This document shows, one piece after another, positions 48,141 to 55,272 of a stretch of DNA of 64,000 nucleotides; position 1 is the first letter of the stretch; every line of letters begins with the position of its first letter. The DNA is from an uncultured Opitutia bacterium (lineage in GTDB: Bacteria > Verrucomicrobiota > Verrucomicrobiia > Opitutales > UBA953), in NCBI GenBank assembly GCA_945957395.1, contig CAMFKE010000003.1, positions 1-64,000 of the forward strand. Direction: 5' to 3'. The notes beneath the pieces were generated by a model, which saw nothing but the letters and a program-made list of their open reading frames with translations, ran no database searches and was not told where the DNA came from. The position numbers and the translations under genes are program-made.

Positions 48141-48215
48141 AAGCGTTGGGTTTACGGGATTTATGACGTGGCGCACTCCCAACCCTTAGGTTTTTTTTCA
48201 AAAAAAACGACGCCC

Positions 48216-49094
48216 ATGTACGCCGACACCGTGTTGCCCCCCGAGGCCTGGCTCGCCCGCCGCGCCGCGCACGAGGCGCGCGTGCGCCCGTGGACGCAGC
48301 CGTGCCTGGCCCGCCACAACCGCGGCGAGAAACATCCGGTCTACGATTTCCTCTTCACCTACTACGGGCAGCGCCCGGGACGCCTCGCGCGATGGGAACC
48401 CGGATACGGCGCGACCCTCGCCGGCGACGCGGCGCGGGATTTCCTCGGATACGCCGGCTATGTCCTCACGGACGACGGCGTGCGCGTCGACCCCGCCGCG
48501 CTCACGCCCAAGCGGCTGGCGTTCATCGGGTGGCTGAAACGCTTCCTCACCACGGTGCGCGACCGGCCGGCGGCGTTCGGCTGCTTCGGTCTGCACGAGT
48601 GGGCGATGGTGTATCGCACCGACGACATACGCCACGCGCTGCCGCTGCGCATGCCGCCCGACGAACTGGCCCGCTTCGTGGAATCGCAGGTCATCCGCTG
48701 CTCGCACCACGACGCCTTCCGGTTCTTCACGCCCGCCGCGCGCCCGCTCAACCGGCTGCGGCCGGAGACGCGCGAATCCGTGATGGAGTACGAGCAGTGC
48801 GGCTGCCTGCACGCCAACATGGATTTGTACAAGTGGGCGTACAAGCTGCACCCCTTCTGCCCTTCCGAACTCACCGCCGACGCCTTCGAACTGGCCGTCG
48901 CCGCGCGCGAGCTCGACATGCGCGCCTCCGCCTACGACTGCACCTCGCTGGGCTTCGAGCCCGTGCGTATCGAGACCCCCGAAGGCCGCCTCCTCTACGA
49001 ATCGGAGCAGCGCGCCATCAGCGAGCGCTCGCGCCCGTTGCGCGACCGGCTCATCGCCCTGTGCGAGCGGCTTGAGAGCGCCGGTTTAGGCTGA
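48216..49094 (+). CDS. Conserved protein of the family annotated as 3-methyladenine DNA glycosylase
   Basis: This 292-aa protein is of a family best known from Actinobacteria, often labelled 3-methyladenine DNA glycosylase without published proof that I know of. Typical segments are LARHNRGEKHPVYDFLFTYY, GRLARWEPGYGATLAG, FGLHEWAMVYR and VIRCSHHDAFRFFTPAARP, with many His/Asp that look catalytic or metal-binding. The label should be treated as weak. The ATG at 48216 follows a TTTTTTTTC/AAAAAAAA stretch. It stands alone between a divergent lipoprotein gene and the HAD-GH fusion. Confidence 0.7.
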   Translation: MYADTVLPPEAWLARRAAHEARVRPWTQPCLARHNRGEKHPVYDFLFTYYGQRPGRLARWEPGYGATLAGDAARDFLGYAGYVLTDDGVRVDPAALTPKRLAFIGWLKRFLTTVRDRPAAFGCFGLHEWAMVYRTDDIRHALPLRMPPDELARFVESQVIRCSHHDAFRFFTPAARPLNRLRPETRESVMEYEQCGCLHANMDLYKWAYKLHPFCPSELTADAFELAVAARELDMRASAYDCTSLGFEPVRIETPEGRLLYESEQRAISERSRPLRDRLIALCERLESAGLG

Positions 49095-49323
49095 GCAACA
49101 CAAGGGGCCCTTGAATCAAGCCCCCGCCTCCGGGCGGTCTCCGGTGATTTTTGAACGAGGGGTTCGGGGCGGCGACGCTTGGGTCGCGACGCCCGCTTCC
49201 GGCTTTGCCCGGAGGCGCAGATGCGGCGCATCCCCAGGGACGCGCCGCCGTGCACGCCAAGCGGCGCCCGGGTCAGCCGGTTCGCCGCACCTCCATCCTC
49301 ACACGAAGCACCCACAGCACCCG

Positions 49324-51423
49324 ATGAACCGCACCACTCCCGATATCCGCCTTTTCTGCTCCGACCTTGACGGCACCCTGCTGGGCAACCCCGAAGCCTC
49401 CCTTCGTTTCAAGGCGGCCTGGGAATCCCTGCCGCCGGAGACGCGCCCGCTGCTCGTCTACAACAGCGGCCGCACCGTCGGCGATGTGCGCCGCTTCGTC
49501 TCCTCCGGCCTGCTGCCCTCGCCCGACTTCATCATCGGCACCATGGGCACGCGCATCCTCGACTGCCGCGCCCAGCGCGAGATCACCGAGTTTCGCGACA
49601 CGCTGGCGGCCGGATGGGACGGCGACAAGGTGCGCGCGGTGCTCGCGGGCCAGGCCGGCGCTCAGCCGCAGACCGAGTCGCACCAGGACCCCTTCATGCT
49701 GAGCTGGTCGCTCGCCACGCCCACGCCCGAGCGCGTGCGCGAAATCGGCGCGGCGCTGCAGGCGCAGGGCCTGAGCGTGCAGGTCTTCCACTCCGAGGCT
49801 CGCGACCTGGATGTCGTGCCCACCGGCGCGGGCAAAGGCCCCTCGCTGGCCTGGCTTTGCCGGCGCCTCGGCATCGAGGGCAACCGCGTGCTCGTCTGCG
49901 GCGACTCCGGCAACGACGCCCCGATGTTCCGCATCCCCGGCGCTCGCGGCGTGATCGTGGAGAACGCGCGCCCCGAGCTGTTCGAGGCCACCGTGGACAT
50001 CCCCGTCTTCACCGCCCACCGCATCCTCGCCGACGGCGTCATCGACGGTCTGCGCGAGTTCGGCGTAATCACCGGCGAGGTGCGCGCCGAGCGCGCCGGA
50101 GGCACCGAAGCGGTGCTCACCCCGGGCGACCGCATGCTGTTCACCGGCACGCGCATGGCGTCGCTCACCGGCGACGAGAAGCAGCTGCTGTGCACCGCCT
50201 ACGAGCGCGCGCTCGACGCCGTGCGGCGCAACATCACGCCCATGGGCTTCTCCGCCTGCTCGCTCAAGGACAACGCCTTCAAGGGCACCGATGTGAACTA
50301 CCGCAGCGTCTGGGCGCGCGACGGCTCCATCACCGTCATCTCGACGCTGGACATCGACGACGCCGACATCCGCCGGGCCTGCCGCGCCACGCTGGACACG
50401 CTGCTGAAGGCGATTTCGCCCACGGGGCAGATACCGGCGAATGTGCGCATCGACGACGGCGTGCCCGACTACTCCGGCGTGGGCAACATCTGCTCCATCG
50501 ACAGCGGCCTGTGGGTGGTCATCGCCTTCTACAACTACATCGTGCGCACGCGCGACATGGCCTTCCTCGAGGAGCACGCCGACCGCCTGCAGGCGGCCAT
50601 GCTCTGGCTCTCGGCGATCGACAGCAACAACGACGGCCTGCTCGAGATTCCCGAGGCGGGCGACTGGACGGACCTGTTCGGGCGCAGCTACAATGTGCTC
50701 TATGACGAGGTGCTCTGGTACCGCGCCAATGTCTGCTTCGGGCGCCTGCTGGAGTTCCGCGGCAAGTTCGACCGCGCGGGCGATTACCTGCGCACCTCGC
50801 GGCACATCCGCTCGCGCGTGCTGGAGGTGTTCTGGCCCACCACGGGCGGCTCCGCCTCCGGCGACGCCGAGCTGCGGTTCGCGTCGCGCCAGTTCGAGCT
50901 GGGCGACGCGCGCTACCTGCTCGCCGAGATCACGCCGTTCTCCTTCAACTGGCGCTGCGACGTGTTCGGCAACGTGCTGGCCTACCTGATGAACCTGCTC
51001 GATGTGGACCGCGCGCGCACCGCCTTCCGCTTCATGTGGGGCGTGGGCGTGAACTCGCCCTTCCCGGTGGCCAACCTCTACCCGGTCGTGCAGGCCGGCG
51101 ACCCCGACTGGAAGTCGTACTACACGGTGAACCTGCTCAACCTTCCCCAGCACTACCACAACGGCGGCGTGTGGCCGTTCATCGGCGGCATGTGGGTGCG
51201 CTTCATCCACCGCCTCGGCTACCACGATGTGGCCTGCCGCGAACTGCTTCGCCTCGCGGAGCTCAACCGGCAGGGCCGCGACCAGGAGTGGGAGTTCAAC
51301 GAATGGTGCCACGGCGGCACCGGTCGCCCGATGGGCAAGGCCTTCCAGGCCTGGTCCGCCGCCTCCTTCCTCAAGGCCTGCCACGAACTCGAAACCGCTC
51401 CGGACAACTTCGGCGACGAGTGA
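49324..51423 (+). CDS. HAD phosphatase fused to a GH100-like/amylo-1,6-glucosidase-type glycosidase
   Basis: This 699-aa two-domain protein starts with a HAD-superfamily phosphatase of the sucrose-phosphate-phosphatase type (residues 1-245): catalytic Asp14/Asp16 in CSDLDGTLLGN, NSGRTVGD, and VLVCGDSGNDAPMF. Residues 275-699 form a six-hairpin glycosidase resembling GH100 neutral invertase and archaeal-type amylo-1,6-glucosidase (NYRSVWARDGSITVIST, GVGNICSIDSGLWVVIA, EFNEWCHGGTGRPMGKAF). The combination suggests dephosphorylation and cleavage of one sugar pathway's products, for example sucrose-phosphate then sucrose, or a glycosylglycerate. The actual substrate is unproven. The catalytic acids in the glycosidase half appear kept in GDWTDLFGR. 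Confidence 0.85.
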   Translation: MNRTTPDIRLFCSDLDGTLLGNPEASLRFKAAWESLPPETRPLLVYNSGRTVGDVRRFVSSGLLPSPDFIIGTMGTRILDCRAQREITEFRDTLAAGWDGDKVRAVLAGQAGAQPQTESHQDPFMLSWSLATPTPERVREIGAALQAQGLSVQVFHSEARDLDVVPTGAGKGPSLAWLCRRLGIEGNRVLVCGDSGNDAPMFRIPGARGVIVENARPELFEATVDIPVFTAHRILADGVIDGLREFGVITGEVRAERAGGTEAVLTPGDRMLFTGTRMASLTGDEKQLLCTAYERALDAVRRNITPMGFSACSLKDNAFKGTDVNYRSVWARDGSITVISTLDIDDADIRRACRATLDTLLKAISPTGQIPANVRIDDGVPDYSGVGNICSIDSGLWVVIAFYNYIVRTRDMAFLEEHADRLQAAMLWLSAIDSNNDGLLEIPEAGDWTDLFGRSYNVLYDEVLWYRANVCFGRLLEFRGKFDRAGDYLRTSRHIRSRVLEVFWPTTGGSASGDAELRFASRQFELGDARYLLAEITPFSFNWRCDVFGNVLAYLMNLLDVDRARTAFRFMWGVGVNSPFPVANLYPVVQAGDPDWKSYYTVNLLNLPQHYHNGGVWPFIGGMWVRFIHRLGYHDVACRELLRLAELNRQGRDQEWEFNEWCHGGTGRPMGKAFQAWSAASFLKACHELETAPDNFGDE

Positions 51424-51553
51424 TGCGAACCGCGGGCCGCGCCGCGAGCGCCCGGCCTTGCCATTCCCGGGAGTCCGCCGTCTTTGACCGGACTCCCGTT
51501 TCGCATCCCGAACGCACGACGCAAGCCACGCCCACCCGCCCCCGATTCCCCCG

Positions 51554-52573
51554 ATGGACCCGATAACCCATGCCGCACTCGCGACCGCCGCGGGCGTCGC
51601 GGTCGCCCGCTCGGGCGCCAGCCTGCGCGCCGCCGCCCTCGCCGGGTGCGTCGCCGGGTTGCTGCCCGACCTGGACATCCTGCTGCGCGCGCCGGGCGAC
51701 CCGCTGGCGGGCTTTCGCTGGCACCGGCACTTCACGCACAGCTTCGCGTTCCTGCCCGTCATCGCGGCCTCGGGGGCGCTGCTGGTGCGCGCGGCGTTCC
51801 CGAGCCGGGTGAAGGGCGTGCGCGCCCTGATGCTCCCCGCGCTGGCGGGAGGGCTCTCGCACATCCTGCTGGATGCCGCCACCGAGTACGGCACGCTGCT
51901 GATGTGGCCGTTCTCCGCCGAACGCACCTCGTGGGGATTCGTGCCCATCATCGACCCGCTGTTCGTCACGCTGCCCCTGCTCGCTCTCGCCGGCACGGCG
52001 GCCTTCCGACGCTCGCGCACCCCGGCCTTGGTCGCGCTGGCCTGGATGACCCTCTACGGCGCCTTCGCCTACACGCGCAAGACGGCGGCCACCGAGGCGC
52101 TCTTCGCGCAGGCACAGACGCTCGGACACACGCCCGAGCGCGTGCTCGTGCACCCGGCTCCGCTTTCCCCGATCCTCTGGCGCGGGATGTACGAGACCGG
52201 CGGGCGCCTCCACACCGTCGGCCTGCGCACCGGCGCCGGCCCCGTGCGGATTTTCCCCGGGGATTCCGTCGAACTGCTGCGCGAGGACGACCCGCTTTGC
52301 CCGCGCCCCGGCACCGTCGCCGGCGACACGGTCGCCACGCTGCGCGCCTTCTCCCGCGGATGGCTTTCCAAAACCACCCTGCCCGACGGGCGTGTCGCGG
52401 TCGGCGACGCCCGCTTCTGCGCCCTGCCCAACGGCGCCGAGGCGATTTGGGGCGTCACGCTGGACCCGACCCGGCCCGACGAGACCCCGGCGCCGCTGGT
52501 CAGGCTTCGCGAAGGAGCCCGTCCGTACGAAACCTTCTTCGCCATGCTCACCGACGCCGCGCCCTCGCGGTGA
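51554..52573 (+). CDS. Membrane-bound metal-dependent hydrolase family (DUF457/YdjM-like)
   Basis: This 339-aa protein is of the LexA-induced YdjM/DUF457 type. The N-terminal half is membranous with the likely metal ligands H6 in MDPITHAALA, LLPDLDILL and HRHFTHSFAFLPV, then GGLSHILLDAATEYG. The C-terminal 150 residues form a soluble beta-rich part (VHPAPLSPILWRGMYE), longer than in YdjM. The family is thought to be zinc-dependent and to act on phospholipid-like substrates; this is family-level knowledge only. A terminator follows. Confidence 0.82.
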   Translation: MDPITHAALATAAGVAVARSGASLRAAALAGCVAGLLPDLDILLRAPGDPLAGFRWHRHFTHSFAFLPVIAASGALLVRAAFPSRVKGVRALMLPALAGGLSHILLDAATEYGTLLMWPFSAERTSWGFVPIIDPLFVTLPLLALAGTAAFRRSRTPALVALAWMTLYGAFAYTRKTAATEALFAQAQTLGHTPERVLVHPAPLSPILWRGMYETGGRLHTVGLRTGAGPVRIFPGDSVELLREDDPLCPRPGTVAGDTVATLRAFSRGWLSKTTLPDGRVAVGDARFCALPNGAEAIWGVTLDPTRPDETPAPLVRLREGARPYETFFAMLTDAAPSR

Positions 52574-52615
52574 AGGAACGCCGCTTCGGCATCGGCCGGC
52601 GCGGGAAAAGAGAAA

Positions 52616-52645
52616 CCCGCCGGTTTTTGGCCGGCGGGCTTCTTA
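52616..52645. terminator. Terminator after the DUF457 gene
   Basis: CCCGCCGG and CCGGCGGG enclose a TTTTTGG loop, preceded by AAA and followed by CTTCTTA. It sits between the convergent DUF457 gene and tRNA-Asp. Confidence 0.7.
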
Positions 52646-52651
52646 TCAAGG

Positions 52652-52728
52652 TGGCGGGATGGACGGGGCTCGAACCCGCGACCTCCTGCGTGACAGGCAG
52701 GCGCTCTAACCAACTGAGCTACCACCCC
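52652..52728 (-). tRNA. tRNA-Asp (anticodon GTC)
   Basis: The minus strand folds as a class I tRNA: acceptor GGGGTGG/CCATCCC, D arm from TAGCTCAGTTGG, anticodon stem CCTGC/GCAGG with loop CTGTCAC (anticodon GTC), T arm CGGG-TTCGAGC-CCCG. Discriminator G and an encoded CCA are present. Confidence 0.97.
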
Positions 52729-52859
52729 CTGACTGAAAGCGAGGCAACCAAATCGCCTCCGAAGGTCAAGAGGTTTTTGAAATATTTTTCGCCGTCCCGA
52801 CGGCCCTGCGACGGCCCTCTTTCGACGGCGTCACAAGCGGGAAAAACAGGGGCCGGCGT

Positions 52860-54461
52860 TCAGGTGCGCCGGTCGATGGGGGAGATACAGTAAAGGCCGT
52901 CGACCAGCCTCGGGATGCCCGTCGGGTTGGCGTCGCGAAGCTCGGCCGGAAGCATGTCGTCGGGATGGTTCTGATAACACACGCGGCGTGTGAAGCGCTG
53001 CAGGGAGACGCTGCCCATGGAGGTGCTGCGCCCGTCGGAGGTCGCCGGATACGGGCCGCCGTGCACGACGGCCCGGCTCACCTCGACGCCCGAGGTCGCC
53101 CCGTTGAACACCACGCGGCCCGCCTTGTCGGACAGCACGCGCATCAGTCGCGACGCCATGCCCGACTCCAGCGTCTCGGCGTACACCGCGGCCGCAAGGG
53201 CGCCCGGCAGCATCCGCGCCGTCTGCATCATGTCGGTCTTGTCCACGCACTGCACGACCAGCGCCAGCGGCCCGCGCACCTCGTCGCCCAGGTCGGCGCG
53301 CCCGCGGAAGGCGGCGGCGTCGGTGAAGAACAGCGCCGGCGCGGCCGCCCAGGCGCCGCAGCCCTCGCGGGGCCCGGCGGCCAGCACGCGCAGGTCGGCG
53401 TCGTGGGCGCGGGCGGACAGGACCGCCTGGTAGGCGGCGTGGGCGCCGGGGCTGAGCATCGGCAAGGCCGGCGTGGCGCGCACCGCGCGGGCGAGACGAT
53501 CCAGGAACGCGTCGGAGTCCTCGCCGGCGACAAGGAACACGAGCCCGGGGCGAGAGGCGGTCTGGCCGGCGTTGTGCGTGAAGGACTCGTGCAGTTCGGC
53601 CGCGATGGCGTCGGGACGGAAGCGCAGCGCGCCTGGCAGCAGAAACACGGGGTTGGCGGCGCCCATCTCGGCGTACACGGGGATGGGACGCTCGCGGGCG
53701 GCGGCCAGGGCCGTCAGGGCTCGACCGCCCTTGCGCGTGCCCGAGTAGGCCACGGCGCACACCTCCGGATGCGTCACCAACTCGCGCCCCGTGTCGTCGC
53801 CGTCGTCGAAAAGCACGGAGAAAGCGCCGGCGGGCAGGCGGGCGGCCGCCAGTTCGCCGGCCACGATGGAGGCGATCAGGGCGGAGGTGCCCGGATGCGC
53901 CGGGTGCGCCTTCACGACCACCGGGCAGCCCGCGGCGAGGGCCCCGGCGGCGTCGCAACCGATCACCGAGTGCGCGAAGGGGTAAAGGGACGAGGCGAAC
54001 ACGGCGACCGGACCGACCGGCCGGCAAATCGAGCGATGGTCGGGCTTCGGGGTCGGCAGCCGCTGCGGGTCCGCGGTCTCCACGCGCGCGTCCAGCCAGG
54101 AGCCGTCCTCAAGCTCCTCGGCGAACAGGTTCAGCTGGGCGGCCGTGCGCGCCAGCTCGCACTTGAGCCGCGTCGAGCCCAGGGCGGTCTCGTTGTCAGC
54201 GCGCTCCACGAGCTCGGATTCGGCGTCCAGGAGCCGTCCGGCGAGGCTGCGTAAAAACTCGGCGCGGCGCAGCGGCGGGGTGTCCGCGAAGGCCTCGGCT
54301 GCGCGCGCGGCGAGCTCGCAGGCCTGCCGGGCCTGCTCGGGCGTGGCGGCATGGAATTCGGGCGGCAGGTAGGCGTCGGCGGCGGGATCGATGGCCCTGA
54401 AGGCCCGGCCGGAAGGTTCGGCCGGCTCGCCGGCGATGCGGGAAAGTCCGAGTATGGGCAT
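52860..54461 (-). CDS. Aldehyde-dehydrogenase-fold protein lacking catalytic Cys and Asn (probable pseudoenzyme)
   Basis: The closest class is alpha-ketoglutarate semialdehyde dehydrogenase/ALDH. The 533-aa frame is intact and the fold motifs are well kept: GALAAGCPVVVKAHPAHPGTS (NADP pocket), AYSGTRKGGRAL, and AEMGAANPV with the general-base Glu265. Two key residues are replaced: GQFCTNPG of the family reads GQTASRPG here, so the nucleophile Cys is Ala302; and SNFPLAFS reads SLYPFAHS, so the oxyanion-hole Asn is Leu159. Oxidation of an aldehyde by the known mechanism would not be possible. The gene may be a binding or regulatory paralogue, or a recently decayed gene, though no frameshift is seen. 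It stands alone, upstream of tRNA-Asp. Confidence 0.85.
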   Translation of the reverse strand: MPILGLSRIAGEPAEPSGRAFRAIDPAADAYLPPEFHAATPEQARQACELAARAAEAFADTPPLRRAEFLRSLAGRLLDAESELVERADNETALGSTRLKCELARTAAQLNLFAEELEDGSWLDARVETADPQRLPTPKPDHRSICRPVGPVAVFASSLYPFAHSVIGCDAAGALAAGCPVVVKAHPAHPGTSALIASIVAGELAAARLPAGAFSVLFDDGDDTGRELVTHPEVCAVAYSGTRKGGRALTALAAARERPIPVYAEMGAANPVFLLPGALRFRPDAIAAELHESFTHNAGQTASRPGLVFLVAGEDSDAFLDRLARAVRATPALPMLSPGAHAAYQAVLSARAHDADLRVLAAGPREGCGAWAAAPALFFTDAAAFRGRADLGDEVRGPLALVVQCVDKTDMMQTARMLPGALAAAVYAETLESGMASRLMRVLSDKAGRVVFNGATSGVEVSRAVVHGGPYPATSDGRSTSMGSVSLQRFTRRVCYQNHPDDMLPAELRDANPTGIPRLVDGLYCISPIDRRT

Positions 54462-54578
54462 GGTTCGCGAATCGGGATGGCCCGTCAGCGTACCGGCGCG
54501 CGCCGGCGGCGAAACCGCAAACCCGGCCGCGCGAACGCCCGCGCCGGATTTTACCGCCGGCTGACCGAACCGAGCGCC

Positions 54579-55157
54579 TCAGCGCAGCGAAAACGGGTCG
54601 TGCGGCGCCCGATGGCCCGGGATGCGCACGGGGAAATCGGTCACCACGCAGCGCCCGTCGCGCAGCGAGGCCGGCACGGCGATGACGCGCTGGTTGCTCG
54701 AACCGCGGAAGCGCAGCAGCAGCGAACGCTTCTCCTGCACGAAGCGCCCGTCCACCAGCAGGTCGAGCTCGGCGAGCAGCTCGCGCGCGCCGGCGGGCGC
54801 GGCGGCGGGGTCGCTCAGCTCCTCCCAAGTGTATCCGGTATAACACAACACATGCAGGCCCAGCGCGCGGCAGGCGCGCGCCAGCGGCGCGAGCGCCGGC
54901 GCCTGACGGAAGGGTTCGCCGCCGGAGAGCGTGACGCCGTCGAGCCATTCACGCCGGGCGCGGATGCGGGAAACCACCTCGTCCGCCGCCATCTCGCGGC
55001 CGCCCTCGGCGTTCCAAGTGGCGGGATTGTGGCAGCCCTCGCAGCGGTGCGGGCACCCCTGCACGAACACGGCGTAGCGCATCCCGGGCCCGTCCACGAT
55101 GGAGTCGGGCACCAGGCCGGCCAGGCGAAGGATGTTCGATGAAGTTGCGGCGTTCAT
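54579..55157 (-). CDS. nrdG: Anaerobic ribonucleotide reductase activating protein
   Basis: NrdG is the radical-SAM enzyme that generates the glycyl radical on NrdD. The 192-aa protein has the cluster motif CPHRCEGC after DSIVDGPGMRYAVFVQG, then VTLSGGEPFRQAPAL and the C-terminal domain with VDGRFVQEKRSLLLRFRGSSNQR. The start is the ATG at 55157 (MNAATSSNILRLAG). It is downstream of nrdD on the same strand, 115 bases apart, and probably co-transcribed. Confidence 0.95.
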   Translation of the reverse strand: MNAATSSNILRLAGLVPDSIVDGPGMRYAVFVQGCPHRCEGCHNPATWNAEGGREMAADEVVSRIRARREWLDGVTLSGGEPFRQAPALAPLARACRALGLHVLCYTGYTWEELSDPAAAPAGARELLAELDLLVDGRFVQEKRSLLLRFRGSSNQRVIAVPASLRDGRCVVTDFPVRIPGHRAPHDPFSLR

Positions 55158-55272
55158 GGCAGTCTCAATAGGGAGGGAATCTTGGCGGACGGATTTCGAA
55201 AAGGGCGGCGACGGGGCGTCCGCCCAAAAGGCCGGAACCGCCCCGCCCCTATCCGCCCCCGACGGCGCGCGA

